64,000 nucleotides of DNA from assembly GCA_039619475.1 (NCBI GenBank), contig CM077115.1, positions 177,948,060 to 178,012,059 on the forward strand, in the 5' to 3' direction. Both the position numbers and the translations under genes were made by a program. Below the pieces are notes generated by a model, which was not told the origin of the DNA, did no database searches, and worked only from the letters and a program-made list of their open reading frames with translations. The stretch is from Icerya purchasi (lineage: Eukaryota; Arthropoda; Insecta; Hemiptera; Monophlebidae). Position 1 is the first letter of the stretch, and each line of letters starts with the position of its first letter. Positions 11,971 to 23,099 of the stretch are shown in pieces.

Positions 11971-12272
11971 TCAATGAGGAGCCATTTGCTTCTGAAATAT
12001 TCCTGAAATTCACGGGCTTCTTGACTAGTGAAATAAATTAGTACTGAATTTGTGAAAATGTTTAAAACAATATTATAAATGCGAAAAATAATATTTTTAT
12101 AAATTGATATGGTTACGTATATAGGTGGAAACAATTAATTTTTGCTTCTAGCGTGATTTCTTTCGGGTGAATTTAAATTAAAAAGCTGACAACTTCGCCG
12201 TCGTTAAACGAAAAAAACGTGATGATGTCTGATCATAAATTTCGGGAATATTTCGAAACGGCTCCTCATTGA
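11971..12272. repeat. Imperfect inverted pair (arms ~40 bp)
   Basis: The sequence TCAATGAGGAGCC...GAAATATTCC at 11971-12005 recurs inverted at about 12238-12272 (GGAATATTTCG...GGCTCCTCATTGA). The spacer is ~225 bp. It could be the ends of a small foldback element or two inverted relics of one repeat. No target duplication is apparent. Confidence 0.65.
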
Positions 12273-12355
12273 AACCACATTTTAGATGTTTCAACTTTTT
12301 ACTAAGTCGTACTTCGTTTTACTCCGTTGCTACTTTTCGACTGCTTCAGTGCCAT

Positions 12356-12601
12356 TTATATCTGCTCAATAGCCTTTCCGATACAGTCCATGCTCTTGAG
12401 AATTTCTGCAACAATTCGCTTTAATTCCATCAAATCGGCCTCCCAGGTGTCCAACAAAACGCCTATTTCGTAGCCATTTTCCTTCATTTCACTAATAAAC
12501 AAGGCCGCATCTGTGCTACTCCTAGCAGAATTTATCGTGCGCAAAACGAGACGTTTATTTTGATTTAGTGCCCCTGACGTGACACCTTTTTTTGACATCA
12601 T
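12356..12601 (-). CDS. Unrecognised 81-codon reading frame
   Basis: I do not recognise this frame. It starts MMSKKGVTSG, then has a mixed, helix-like composition (SEMKENGYEIGVLLDTWEAD, then MELKRIVAEILKSMD) that looks like a genuine coiled or helical protein rather than AT-rich noise. There are no internal stops; it ends at KAIEQI. It sits next to CG-richer repeated DNA (12831-13112) and the inverted pair at 11971-12272, so it may be part of an unknown mobile element. Upstream of the ATG the minus strand runs into those repeats. A partial exon or gag-like N-terminus are alternatives. Confidence 0.35.
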   Translation of the reverse strand: MMSKKGVTSGALNQNKRLVLRTINSARSSTDAALFISEMKENGYEIGVLLDTWEADLMELKRIVAEILKSMDCIGKAIEQI

Positions 12602-12830
12602 TACTGCGTGAAATTACTGAAAGGCTAAGGCGACGAGTAGAAAATAATCTATTTTTTCAAACCCAAGATCGCGCGAAAATGAAATTAATTTGATCCGAAC
12701 TAAGTAGCGTTGAAAACGTAGAGTAATAAATTTTTTTTTTATTATAAAACATTCAAATTATTCAAAACAGCTGTAAAACATCTGAAAACTGAGACAGAGT
12801 GGCTGCCTAATGCGTTTCCGGAAAAATAAC

Positions 12831-13112
12831 GCATCGTGTTAAAACGCGTCGCCGAAACCGAACGCGACGCACTACGCAACCGAAATTAGAAAAATTCTCA
12901 CAACGCGCCATTCTAAACGAAATACTCCTTTTTTTTATCTTTTTTTTTTTTTTTTTTTTTTTTTTGTTATTACTAAACAATCGTAAATATTCGAAATTGC
13001 TTTAATACACAATAGAAATTATTTGAAGCGCGCGTTAATGGAATAAGAGCGCGGCGTGCTAAAACACGTCGTCGAAACCGAACGCGACGCACTATAATAC
13101 GTCACCGAAAAT
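12831..13112. repeat. ~60-bp direct repeat, two copies
   Basis: Copies at 12831-12890 and 13051-13112 share GTCGAAACCGAACGCGACGC with small changes (first copy GCCGAAACC...), plus flanking AAAACRCGTC. They are much richer in CG than the surroundings. Spacing is 220 bp. Confidence 0.85.
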
Positions 13113-13440
13113 AGGCTGAATTATTTTTATGTCGTTCAACCGTAAATACGTCGGCTTTTTCGTTTTCTTCTTAAATAAACAAAACTACGCACAAAAATGA
13201 ATAAACAAAACTTTTTGAAGCAAAACAATAAAAATTATACGAAATTTCGGTAGCGCGCAACAATAAAAATTTTGCGAAGAACTTTTCTAGTGCTCAAAGG
13301 AAAAAAATGTATAAAACTCGTAAACAACGCGAAGAACAAAAAATACGAAACTTTTATGACGAACAATAAAAATCGAAATTAATCCTAATTCGCAACTGAA
13401 CGCAAAAATTTGCGCCGGATCTCTTTACACGGGAACCGAA

Positions 13441-13743
13441 ATGTTTAGCGTTAAACTGCGAATTAGCAGAAAGTTAGGAAATATTGTACTGGGTGATTAT
13501 TTTTTGAGTAAAACTGACGAAAAAGGGTCATTGCTCATGACGAGAAGCTCAGAAAAGACCGGTGTTATATTTCGGATCGATCTACCGGAATCACGCGGGC
13601 AAAGAGAAATTAATTATCGGGAACGAGAAACCAGAGCAACGGGAAGCGACAAGAACGGAATAATCGAAATGTATTGCGAAAATTTGAATTTAAAAACCGT
13701 TTTCGCGAACCAAAAAATCGAACGAGCGAGAGTGTTCTTTTAA
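13441..13743 (+). CDS. Unrecognised 100-codon reading frame
   Basis: The frame has no stops and a charged, non-repetitive composition (MFSVKLRISRKLGNIVLGDY at the start, SRGQREINYRERETR in the middle, NQKIERARVFF at the end). No known domain is visible. It follows the CG-richer repeated block at 12.8-13.1 kb and may belong to the same unknown unit. It could also be chance: it is short, and codon choice is not decisive. Confidence 0.25.
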   Translation: MFSVKLRISRKLGNIVLGDYFLSKTDEKGSLLMTRSSEKTGVIFRIDLPESRGQREINYRERETRATGSDKNGIIEMYCENLNLKTVFANQKIERARVFF

Positions 13744-13749
13744 AAATCC

Positions 13750-14330
13750 GCAATAACGGACAAAGAAAAAACAAAATAACATCGAAGAAAGAAAACGTAA
13801 TAATTACAACCGAACGAGTGTACCGCGATCGTAAAGTAAAGTAAGCCCCATAAAATATTACTTACGAACAGTAAATAAAAAAAATCAAAGTGCATATACG
13901 TAGAAATAAAATAGATATTAAATAAAAATGACCGTCCTTAACACTATTTGGCTCATCGAAGTCGAACAAATAAGAAATGATTATATATGCATTACCCATC
14001 GTCATGAAGAAAAGGTCTTCTGAAAAAATAAGAGAAATAACGTAACCAAGAATAGAAAATCGAAAAGGCTCGAACTTATCTGTCAAGTGGGAATGTCGTG
14101 AGATGATTAAAAAAGAACGATGTGGGGTACTATCGCTTATAAGCGGGTACGAAGAAAAAGGGAAAATGAGAATAAAGTAAAAAGAAAACAAAAAGAACTC
14201 GGATTTGTCTGTGGCACTCGTGCTTTCAATAGCTTTAACGAGCACCAAAATAGAGACACCTCATAAGATTTTTTTTATTTTTATTTTACCATGAACCGTA
14301 TGTAACTACGTAGGTTATACGGCATACGGA
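13750..14330. other. No gene recognised
   Basis: A 128-codon minus-strand frame at 13862-14248 is Phe/Ile/Ser-rich and shows no motif. I treat it as compositional. Nothing else is evident. Confidence 0.4.
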
Positions 14331-14911
14331 AATTACTAAAGGTTAATGACTGGAGCGATCTGGTGTGTTTTAATATATGCGAAGGTATGGACGATTGTTG
14401 TAGGAGCATTGACGAGTATCTTTTGTAAAGGAAAATTTAGGTTAAAGGACAAGTGAGGTGTTGCAAGTTGTGGGAGGCGAAGTCTTGTGGAAAACGAAGT
14501 CGCGAGACAAAGCAATGTGCTCAATTCTCAAGCGATTAATTATTGTAAAGTCGCACCGGGACATATCCTCCAGTGGCCATCAAGGCTCAGTTGATGGTTT
14601 TAATGATCTTAAAAAGGTCTGTTGAGAAGCCCAGTGTTACCTCTATTCCTGTTTAGACTTATGCTGGAGTAGTTGCTTTATTGATGATGGTTGGGCGACA
14701 TCTGGGCTCACAGAAAATTGCTGCTCGTGCGGCCACGTCCGCCCTTTCATTGCCAGGAACCCCGGTATGACCAGAAACCCGTAAGTATCACATCCTGCGA
14801 TTTTCTTTCACGAGGTCAATCATGATTTGGTTGCGCGCTGGATATAGAATAGAAAGATGCTATTTTGAATCTGTGATTACAAGATTTTTCTGTGGGTGGG
14901 GATTTGTTAGG
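14330..14911 (-). pseudogene. LINE RNase H second half and C-terminal tail
   Basis: Reading leftward on the minus strand from the mariner insertion: KNLVITDSK (third RNase H motif, catalytic Asp), then SGHTGVPGNERADVAARA (last motif). After that come LRIEHIALSRDFVFHKTSPP and a short cysteine-poor tail corresponding to the usual LRxGHxxLxHxxLF...PxC region. Two stops fall between the RNase H motifs (after TDSK and before SGHTG). It is continuous with 16266-16640 once the mariner at 14914-16263 is removed. Confidence 0.75.
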
Positions 14912-16265
14912 TACAGGAAGGTCTAAAAGAACATCCCGAATTTTAAATGCTCGTCAAATAAAGACTAATATACTGACGGAAATGAAACAAACGTTGAAAT
15001 ACTTAAAAAAGAACGCCATTTATTGTACACTATTAGTTTTGAACAATACTCCGTATGAATAATCACCATTTTGATTTTTACATTGTTGCAATCTTTCCTC
15101 AAAATTATGCATTACTTTTTTAAGAGTTGGTTTTTTAATCGCCGCAATTTCCTTCTGAATGGCCAATTTCATCTCGTCGGTTGTTGCTGGTCTACCCTCG
15201 TACACCTTGCTTTTCAAGTAGCCCCATAGGTAAAAATCTGTCGGTGTTAAATCCGGACTGCGCGGCGGCCAAAACAGCTCACAGTTTCGCGAAATCAAGC
15301 GGTCCTGAAACTTCTCTCTTAATAACCGCAAAACATCGTTACGAATATGTGGTGTGGCCCCGTCTTGTTGAAACCACGTTTTAGTTAATGCAATCCTCTT
15401 CCGTCTGAGCTCCGGTAGAAAAAATTCGTTTAACATTTAGATGTAGCGGTCGCCGTTCACAGTAACATTCGCTCCGTCCTCCTCGAAGAAGTAGGGACCG
15501 ATTATCGCTTTCGCACTGACTGCGCACCATACCGTGATACGAGGCGAGTGCAAGGGTACCGGGTGAACGATTCGAGGGTTTTCAGTAGCATAATACCGCA
15601 TGTTTTGTTTATTAACGTTACCATTTAAATCGAAATGCGCCTCGTCGCTAAAAAAAACATAATCCAAATCGACGTCTTCTTCCTCCAGCATATACAAAAA
15701 TTTATTACAAAATTCTAACCTTCTTGGCTTATCTGTTGGTGTCAATTCTTGGGTTAGTTGTATCTTGTATGGGTGCATATTGAGGTCGTTTCGAATTATT
15801 CTTCTGAGTGAAGTACGGGAAATTTTCAAGGCGGAAGCCTGGCGACGAACGGATCTGCGCGGACTTCGCGACAATGCTACGCGCACTTTTTCGATGTTTG
15901 TCGGGGTTCTAGACGATCGACGGCGACCTTGATGGTTGACCGCCACCACACTACCGTATTCTCGGAAGTTTTTTACCCATTTGAGGATACTTTTACGGTC
16001 GGGGGGATTGTCATGACGTTTTAAATCAAATTGTTTTTTAAACGCGCGTTGTACCGCGATTACACTTTCACCGTTTTTCACAAAGTACTCGACAACGAAA
16101 GAGCGTTCTTTACGCGTCCACGACATCATGACTACTAACCAACTATATTTATATTAAACGGCATATTATTTAGCGCCAGATGGCGTTGCAATCGCCACGC
16201 TAACTCACAGTGTATGATTTTGACGAGCGTTTGAAATTCAAAATATTCTTTTGGCCCACCCTATA
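14912..16265 (-). mobile_element. Mariner-type (IS630-Tc1-mariner) DNA transposon
   Basis: A 1350-bp element (14914-16263) between TA dinucleotides at 14912-14913 and 16264-16265. The ends form ~45-bp terminal inverted repeats: the left begins CAGGAAGGTCTAAAAGAAC, and the right, reverse-complemented, begins TAGGGTGGGCCAAAAGAAT. Both arms contain CTCGTCAAA at the inner end. It carries one transposase frame with a single in-frame stop. It lies inside a LINE RNase H domain. Confidence 0.9.
15020..16129 (-). pseudogene. Mariner-type transposase with one nonsense codon
   Basis: The enzyme would cut and paste the element at TA sites. The frame runs from MMSWTRKERSFVVEYFV (16129) for ~369 codons to 15020, interrupted only by TAA at 15437-15439 after NGDRYI. 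The N-terminus has two helix-turn-helix-like segments, the second around RSVRRQASALKISRTSLRRI, with a basic GRRRSSRTP linker. Catalytic Asp one is in FFSDEAHFDLNG, Asp two in WFQQDGATPH, and the third acidic residue in SPDLTPTDFYLWG. I count 41 residues between Asp two and the Asp of PTDF, which would make it a DD41D-type rather than classical DD34D mariner. All three acidic residues are intact. The single stop and good coherence suggest a recent insertion. Length matches the usual 340-380 residues. Confidence 0.9.
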
Positions 16266-16640
16266 GATATGCTGTAAACAATAGAAGATGCCGTATAACT
16301 TAGCGTCGAGTAGTATTGTGTACCAATCACCTAGTTGGAATACCGAGTCAAACGCTTCAAAAAAAAATGCTGCTGCCGCCTAGAGTGATACTGTATTTGC
16401 CTTTGCACCATCAGTATACACTGGCACATAGGCAATATACCTATCTATAGTTTTTGTATTGTTTTTTCAAATGTATCTTGTGAATTGTTCATTTGAGCAT
16501 AGGTAAGTAGGGATATATTTATATCAATTTCTAGGTGGTCCGATGGTGCTAAAAGATTAATTCAGTGAATTATGGTGAATTTTAGATTAATTTGGCGTAA
16601 GAGCGCAGGGACTTCTGATAACAACACAAGGGAGGAGGAT
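16266..16640 (-). pseudogene. LINE RNase H first half (upstream of mariner)
   Basis: The minus strand reads VPVYTDGAKANTVSL (first RNase H motif, catalytic Asp) and later DAKLYGIFYCLQHI, where the usual catalytic Glu of the A-E-L-x-A-I motif is Lys. It then meets the mariner at a TA. Joined to the far side it reads GIFYCLQHIYLTNPH and on to VITDSK, a normal RNase H helix and strand. Upstream (16480-16640) is degenerate linker sequence. RT is not present. Confidence 0.7.
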
Positions 16641-19360
16641 GGTTAATGACCGCGAAGTACATTTCCCATATATATATATATATATTATATATATATACAT
16701 ATATATTAATTACAACGTAATTCTTAGGCTACCCCCTATTAGAAAAAATGTCTCAATTTTATGTAACGTTTGATATATTTTATAGGATTTTGGTGATTAT
16801 GTTATTATATTCATATGGACCGATTTAGAATTACGCTGTAAATTTTGATCATTTTATACAAAGTATAGAAGGGAAATAGACAGAAATGTAAGCAAGAGGG
16901 GTCAAGGGGCACAGCCCTTTTCGAGGTCAAAATGGCCAAGTTTATATATGTCTATAAGAATGCTGACATAAAATACTGTGTCCGATGTGTTATAAAACGG
17001 AGTCCAAAAAGTTTACGGAAGAAGACGAAATCATTTAGTCGCTCGCAAACAGAGACCACGCTGCCGATGAGAAAAAATTTCATTTGAAAAGGAGTTGTTA
17101 AACTAAAGAGCAGGAGAGGCGTTGTAAGTTTAACGTGCTGGCATCTACATATATGGCTTAGTACTTGTTTTTTAAATTATCGTTCGAGGGAAAGTGTTAT
17201 ACGGTAGATTTTATATTTTTTAACGCATTTAAAAGGCACAATAAAAAAATTATTCGCTTTGTTTCGTTATTGTTTATTAATTATTAAAAATTACGACTTA
17301 CGCGAATAAAATGAGAACGTATTTTAAAAATCTTATTTCAAAATTGTAAAAATCATAAACAATAATAAAGGTTGATCTTTCGGCGAAAGTTCTCTTAATA
17401 CCATTTCGAAACGGTGGTAGATGTTACCCGGCGCGTTTTCCTTATGAGGGCACCGGAATCATCTGACATCGGCGGTCGGACGTAAGTGGAGAAACGGGCA
17501 GAAAAGTGTTTGCTGCCTTTGCGGAATTCGGTTCCTGGAATAAATATTTAATTTCGGACTGGGAGTAGTAAATTTTTGCAACACTCAGTCTAACAAGAGC
17601 CGGAATTCAAGGTGGTTACGAACGAAAGCAGACGACGCACCGCCGCTAGAACGAACTATAAAATCTCAGGGAGCATATGTGTCGCTGTCGGATGACGACG
17701 CAACGTGCGGAACGTTCTAAAATAATGCCATGATTAATGACAGGCAGCGCATTGGGGTCCTGCACGGCGGCCGATATCTTGTCCGAGGGTAATTTTAACA
17801 GTTCCGAAACCGGAGGCGAAACGTAAACGGTTGCTCCTCGTGGGTAAGAATTTACGTTCCGGGTTATATTGGAGCAAGCGGCAGATATTACTTTGCGAAT
17901 GGGGAGGGGGGGAATTTCGGGTCGACGTGTATGGCACGCGTCAGGCCATATCTTGGTTCTGCGGCAAATTGACAAATGTATCCTTGGTACTGGAAGAAGA
18001 AGGAAATGAAACGCCAGTGTTAAGGATAAAGCAGCTGCCTAAAATGACAATAAGTAAATGAATAAATAATGAATTTTACCGCGCTTTTCTAACGCCGCCC
18101 CTGTTGTCCCTTTGACGAGCTCGCTCATCCCGTTCTTAATGTTGATTGTCTTCCGAATTTCGCATTCGCAGAAACGCAACATACGCTTAAGTGGCCCTCG
18201 CGTTCGGTTTTGTTCCGATGCTGCTGCGATGTCCTTTTATAATTTTTCCCGCTTTCGTTGAGAGGTGGGCCGTTGTTTAGACGTAACTAGCACGGCGTAT
18301 TTATTAATGAATAATTCAGTCGCGAAGATCAACCGCCGTGGTCACTCGTACGAATTACAGATTAGTAAATAAGCCATCGAAACAGCTGTCTCAACGTGAC
18401 AGTTTAAAATTGCGTCCCTGTTTCGTTCGAAGAGGAGAGGCGTTTATGTCTTGTTGCGTCATTCACACCGCTCGGAATGTTTTTTGCAGAACGCGGTCCT
18501 TCGTTTCAGGAAGAATTCGCGACCAGCATCGAGAGTTCACCGATGCGACTGCACATTTCGATTATTGTACCTGGACGATTTAATGAAGATCGGAATTTTA
18601 CTCGCGACTGGAATGTGACGTTCGCGAATCACTCTAGAAAGCAATTCCGCCGTGAAAAATTATTGCTTTAAGCAATACGGTTGCGATTAAACAAAATTAA
18701 TTGTGCAAATAAAAAGTAAAGCGAGTATCCCCCTTCACGATGGATGATGCTGTGGAAATGAACTCTCCATTTACTAATGGATCCGATCGGAATCAATGCT
18801 AATTTCCATGATTCATCACACTTCTCTCGCGCCACCCGTTTATTTCACGCTGGCTAAAGCTGGAATAAATAGTCTCGTAATTTAATTTCGATTTGTTTAT
18901 TTTCTTTAGTTGCAGATATAAAGCGTAGCGATATCGAAATAAGCAGGAAAATTTTGTGCATCTAGCAATAATCCACGTTAAGAGTGGCTTTTCCAGCGCA
19001 ACATATATGACGTCATCTGTCGATTATCAATCGTTTCGATAATCTGGTTGGTTTTTGTGCTTTTTTGTTGTTTTTTTTTTTATCCACTACCGTCTAAGTG
19101 TCGGTAATGAGCGATACCACAAGGTTTAACAGTCGGACCAGAAGAAAAAAAAACCTAAATAGACTAATTTTGAAGAAGTACTTTTTTTTCTTTTTTTTTT
19201 TTTTGCGATTTCCGTTAAAGTTCTATTGGCGAATTAAATTCTTTCTTAGCCAGCAAATAGTTTTTAAAACTATATCCGTTTATTTCACTCGTTGTTTCTT
19301 TTATGTTGTACAGTAATTAATTTTAAACACCGATTTAAAACAATTATTTAATTTTTATCA
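16640..19360. other. No gene recognised; (TA)n near 16671-16710
   Basis: The part from about 17400 to 18700 is less AT-rich than its surroundings and has short overlapping frames on both strands, none with a recognisable motif. It could be unique host DNA (intron or intergenic), but nothing in it supports an exon call. Confidence 0.4.
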
Positions 19361-19373
19361 AATACCCCGACGC

Positions 19374-19398
19374 GTTTCGAAGACAAAGCTTCATGATC
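19374..19398 (-). ncRNA. Possible hammerhead ribozyme relic
   Basis: On the minus strand ATGAAGCTTTGTCTTCGAAACG contains a GAAG/CTTC stem with a 6-nt loop followed by the conserved GAAAC. The CUGANGA box is degenerate (only ATGA is left). The following GCGTCGGGG resembles what flanks hammerheads in some Penelope-like elements. This is a decayed or coincidental motif. Confidence 0.3.
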
Positions 19399-19499
19399 AC
19401 GGCAGTTATTATAATATATAAATTTTCACAAGTACGCATTTTTACCTCCTTGTCCCAAATAATCAATCTGCACGGGAAGAGTCGGACGTTTATTTAATT

Positions 19500-21522
19500 T
19501 TTTTAAAAAATAAATAAGTTGTGGGTCTCACTAGGCAAGTATATTCCGTTGCGTGAGTGCCCAACACTCTTTTATTATCGTTTATTCTAAGTAAATACAA
19601 TTAATCATTCTTATTACATAAATCAAACATTTTAAACCAAAAAAAAAAAAAACAAAATAAGTGTAAATATAAAAAGCACAATAACACACCCATACATAAG
19701 GACCGCTTACATATTTTGGACGTCGCATACATTAACGTGCAGGAAAGAAAAATGAAAGGAAACGGGGAAATAAAAGATCTAAAAGAGCCCTAAAAAAATG
19801 CATCGATAAAGGGAAAAGGGGGCGCAGCAAAATTCCTTAATCTTGCATCATTCTTTTAACTAGTTCCCCACTTCCCTCTTCCATATACCAATTTTTTTCC
19901 CCGTTTATTATGTGACTATGGTCCTCATTAATTTAATTAGAACTGAATCATCCGTACTATCGATTCGTAGATTTACCCCTCTAGGATGAAACAGGTATTA
20001 CTTTGATTCCTTGTTAGTCGAGTTTTTGGTCTGGAAGGTAACTCTTTACGTTATTGCGGTTAAATTCATGTAGTCTGTAATAATAATAATGGTGCATTTT
20101 GGGAGACATTTCATTATTTTCCTCTCACCAGGTTGATGTAGTGTCACTCTGCTTCCAATAGGGTAGTAGTATAAGTTTCAAATACCTTTTCGGAATTTTA
20201 CCTATTTTATTGATTTCCGTTTTTTTTTTAGACTCACCCCATATTTCGAGATCCCATTAAAAATTCTAGACGTTATTATTGCGTTAAAGTATGTATCCTT
20301 AATGTTCCATATGAAAGAACCGGCTTCAATTTATATAACGCTGAAATTGACTGTTCTATTTTCGAATTTAAGTTTTGTATGTGATTTTTCCAGTTCAATG
20401 ATTTATCGATATATATTCCTGGATATTTAAAATCTGTTACATTCACTAGAGATGGACATAAAACACATGGGTGAGTGATGTTATTTCCCCTAGCGTTCAT
20501 GTAAGCATTATTCATTATTATGTATGATGATGTTTAGCGATATTTCGAGTATGGAGTTTGATTTATTTATATTTATGCATAACCTCCTGTCATGCGCCCA
20601 TTTACTGAGATTGTCGACACATCCTGCTGCAGTAATTTTTCCACCGTCTCCAGATTTTTATGTTCAATTAGTGATGTCATCGGCAAATACATAAACCTTT
20701 GCATTTTTAATATGCCTATATAATGAGTTTGTGTATATAAGAAATAGAATAGGAGCCAGTATTGTAACTTGACCTATTCCGCACCGATTCACTTTTTCAT
20801 TTCTTATATTACCTGCAACTATTACTATGCTTCTCCTATTTTTTTTATTTAATTCTTAAACCACAATAGTTCATTATTTACAATGACCATATCTTCTAGA
20901 TCTTTAATAAGTAGGTCTTCTCATGGTCAACTAAATCAAACGCTTTAACTAGGTCAATAAAGGTAATTGTGAATTCGGTCCCCCTCGATAATTATATTTA
21001 TCTCATTTGCAAACGTTCTTAGTAAAGTTAAGGCGGATTTTTTTCCTCTAAATCCGTGTTAGTTTTCATAGAGCAGACTGATTTTTTCCACGTAGTTTCT
21101 TAAGTGTTTGCTGGTATACCAGTATATATTTTAGCTATTACGGGAATTATTGTTATTGGGCGATATTTTTCAATTTGATTTCGAGTCCCCTTCTTATATA
21201 TCGGGGTCTAATAATAAATCCTTTGAGCCCATCTGGAATGCACGCTTCCTGTATCGAGCGATTGGCCATACAGGTTAAAAAAAGAGGAGTAAACGACTTC
21301 GAGTTTTGTTTAATATCTTTAAAATATCGTCCCATCTTGGTGCCTTGTGAACTTTTAGATCGTTAATTATTGCTTCTACCTGAGAAACATTTACAGGTGG
21401 AATAAAGAATGAGGACTTAACTTGTCAACGTTAGTATTCAGTAGCCGCATGACACATATGTGTCCATGCTCTCCTACCGGACGTACGGAGTATTTGCTAA
21501 ATTGTTCAACTACCATTGAACT
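19500..21522 (-). pseudogene. LINE ORF2 RT and C-terminal half (3' of PLE insertion)
   Basis: Minus-strand pieces, in order from 21520 down: VNVSQVEAIINDLKVHKAP, YRPITIIPVIAKIYT (RT motif 1), TITFIDLVKAFDLVDHEK (motif A), ILAPILFLIYTNSLYRHI (motif B region, GIPQGS decayed to GIGQVT), VYVFADDI (motif C, FADD intact), then FKYPGIYIDKSLNWKNHI (thumb) and ISALYKLKPVL. These sit in shifting frames with stops. Further down, ELPSRPKTRLTRNQ and similar resemble the C-terminus of CR1/L2- or Jockey-like ORF2s without RNase H. The non-coding end at 19505-19575 shares TGTGGGTC(T/C)CAC(T/A)AGGCA-like sequence with 36051-36105, so that is probably the family's 3' end. It pairs with 23603-24800. Confidence 0.75.
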
Positions 21523-21534
21523 ATTCCCAAAATG
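21522..21534. repeat. Left target-site duplication of PLE-1
   Basis: TATTCCCAAAATG here and again at 23590-23602. Removing everything between, plus one copy, joins two LINE segments in frame. Confidence 0.88.
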
Positions 21535-21820
21535 ATAAATAATTTTCGGAAACAACTGTGTTTTTGAAAAAAGATATTTATTCGCTTAACGTTTCGACCA
21601 GCTTACACTGGCCATCATCAGAAGCAAACTGAAGAACGGAGCGAAAATTGCGATCGACAATAACATTAAAATAAGAATCAGAAATCATGGAAAACCCAAA
21701 TCAAAACAGATAACCTACCTCTAAACAGGAAAACCGACGTAACGCAATAACAACAGATAGAAAAAATATAAAAACAAAAAAAATAATAATAAAAGGAACC
21801 AAAATGTAAACGGGAAAAAC
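21535..21820 (-). repeat. PLE-1 left inverted pseudo-LTR
   Basis: Reverse complement of 23270-23554. Matching blocks include GATAAATAATTTTCGG at the outer end and CATTTTGGTTCC (inverted) at the inner end. Confidence 0.9.
21591..21621 (-). ncRNA. Hammerhead ribozyme core, PLE-1 left copy
   Basis: The minus strand reads CTGATGA, then a stem GGCCAG...CTGGTC with a short loop, then GAAAC. This is the invariant hammerhead core (CUGANGA, stem II, GAAA). Hammerheads in Penelope pseudo-LTRs are established. The cleavage-site strand and stem III are short, and I cannot assign them with certainty. Confidence 0.75.
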
Positions 21821-21824
21821 CTGT

Positions 21825-22625
21825 AATGGAGAGTTAGCGTTTCTCGATGTCCGCATCGAACGCAATAATTTGGGTGATGTTTTCACATCTGTACATCGAA
21901 AAGAGACGCACACGGATAAATATTTGCATAAGACCTCTCATCACTTGCCTAGCCAGAAGGTCGGTGTGTTTAAGACACTTGTACATAGAGCACGGAAGGT
22001 GTCCTGCCGCGATAGTCTCCAAGAGGAGTTAAGAAATCTTAAAGGTGTTATGGTCAAAAATGGGTATAGCACGGATGAAGCAAGTAGGTATATCAGTAAG
22101 TTTAGTTGAAATAGTCATGTTAATATTAATGAATCTGAACAGTTTGCTACTAGTGTTGTGCTACCGTTCATCAAAGGAGTCACGGAAAGAATTGGAAGGA
22201 TTTTACGTAAAAACAATGTTAGACCAGTCTTCGGTACGTGTATGAAAATAAGGAACATGTTGAGAGGTCCAAAAGATAGTTTACCTCGGTTACACTGTGC
22301 CGGTGTATACAAAATACCCTGTTCGTGTGGATTAAGCTACATCGGTCAGACTAGTAGGCTTATTGAAACCAGGGTGAAGGAGCACAGGGCTGATTGCGCG
22401 CATAGGCGGGTGCACAAATCCGCCTTAGCGGAACATCAGTTGAAAACGAATCATACTATCAAATTTGAGGATAGTGTTCCTTTAGCTAAGGAAGTTCACA
22501 CCGGCAGGAGGTTGGTTCGAGAAGCCATCGAAATTGAGAAATGGCCAAATTTTAACAGAGAAGAAGGTCTACGTGTTCCCACGGCATGGAAACCAGTCAT
22601 ACGGTTGACGAACTTGCATCTATAA
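21825..22625 (+). pseudogene. PLE ORF C-terminus: RT end and GIY-YIG endonuclease
   Basis: The protein combines RT with a C-terminal GIY-YIG nuclease used for insertion. Only the last ~266 codons remain. They start in the RT thumb (GELAFLDVRIER, then VHRKETHTDKYLHKTSHH, a hallmark Penelope segment), pass a linker (TLVHRARK, VKNGYS) and enter the nuclease: GVYKIPCSCGLSYIGQTS (GIY...YIG as GVY...YIG), RVKEH (catalytic Arg), the Cys pair and paired His of the Penelope subtype (SALAEHQLKTNH) and EAIEIEKW (acidic residue). The one defect is TGA at 22107-22109 in the linker; the frame is otherwise open to TAA at 22623-22625. The palm and fingers of the RT are missing because the copy is 5'-truncated. 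Confidence 0.87.
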
Positions 22626-23099
22626 CAGCGACCAGGTAGGTTTCATTTTTCTTTTCCAATTCTGGGTTATTTAGTTTTAATTTTGACTGTGTCCCTCTAG
22701 GTACCTAGACGTCCGCCACCGCCTTTCACTTCTTTTTGGTCTTTTGTTCCCACATCCCGCCGGTCCCAGTGGTTTCTTCCTTCGGTTGGATTTGCTTTGT
22801 TTCACTTCGTTTGGTTAAGCTTCCGTTGGTCCAATGCCCGGGGCCGTGCCCTCTGGTGCTTCTTCCGGATAGGTTTCGAGTGGGTCCTCATGTGCGGATT
22901 CCAAGCAATTTTCAGGTAGTTCCCAGTCCTTGTTCAGGTAATCCAACTGTTTCTGTTGTAATATTTCATATTTTTGTTCTGTTCACTTGGTTGTTCCGTG
23001 CGTTTTCAACGTTTTCAGTTTTATTTTTTATAAGTTGTTATTCGTTTTTCCCCCCTGCCCCAACTGTGACCCGATGTTTTTTGTTCCTTTTGTAAATTT

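Noticed and set aside
14336..14524. 62-codon minus-strand frame
   Set aside because: A different phase of the same strand carries the LINE C-terminal motif (LRIEHIALSRDFVFHK), so this frame is a shadow.
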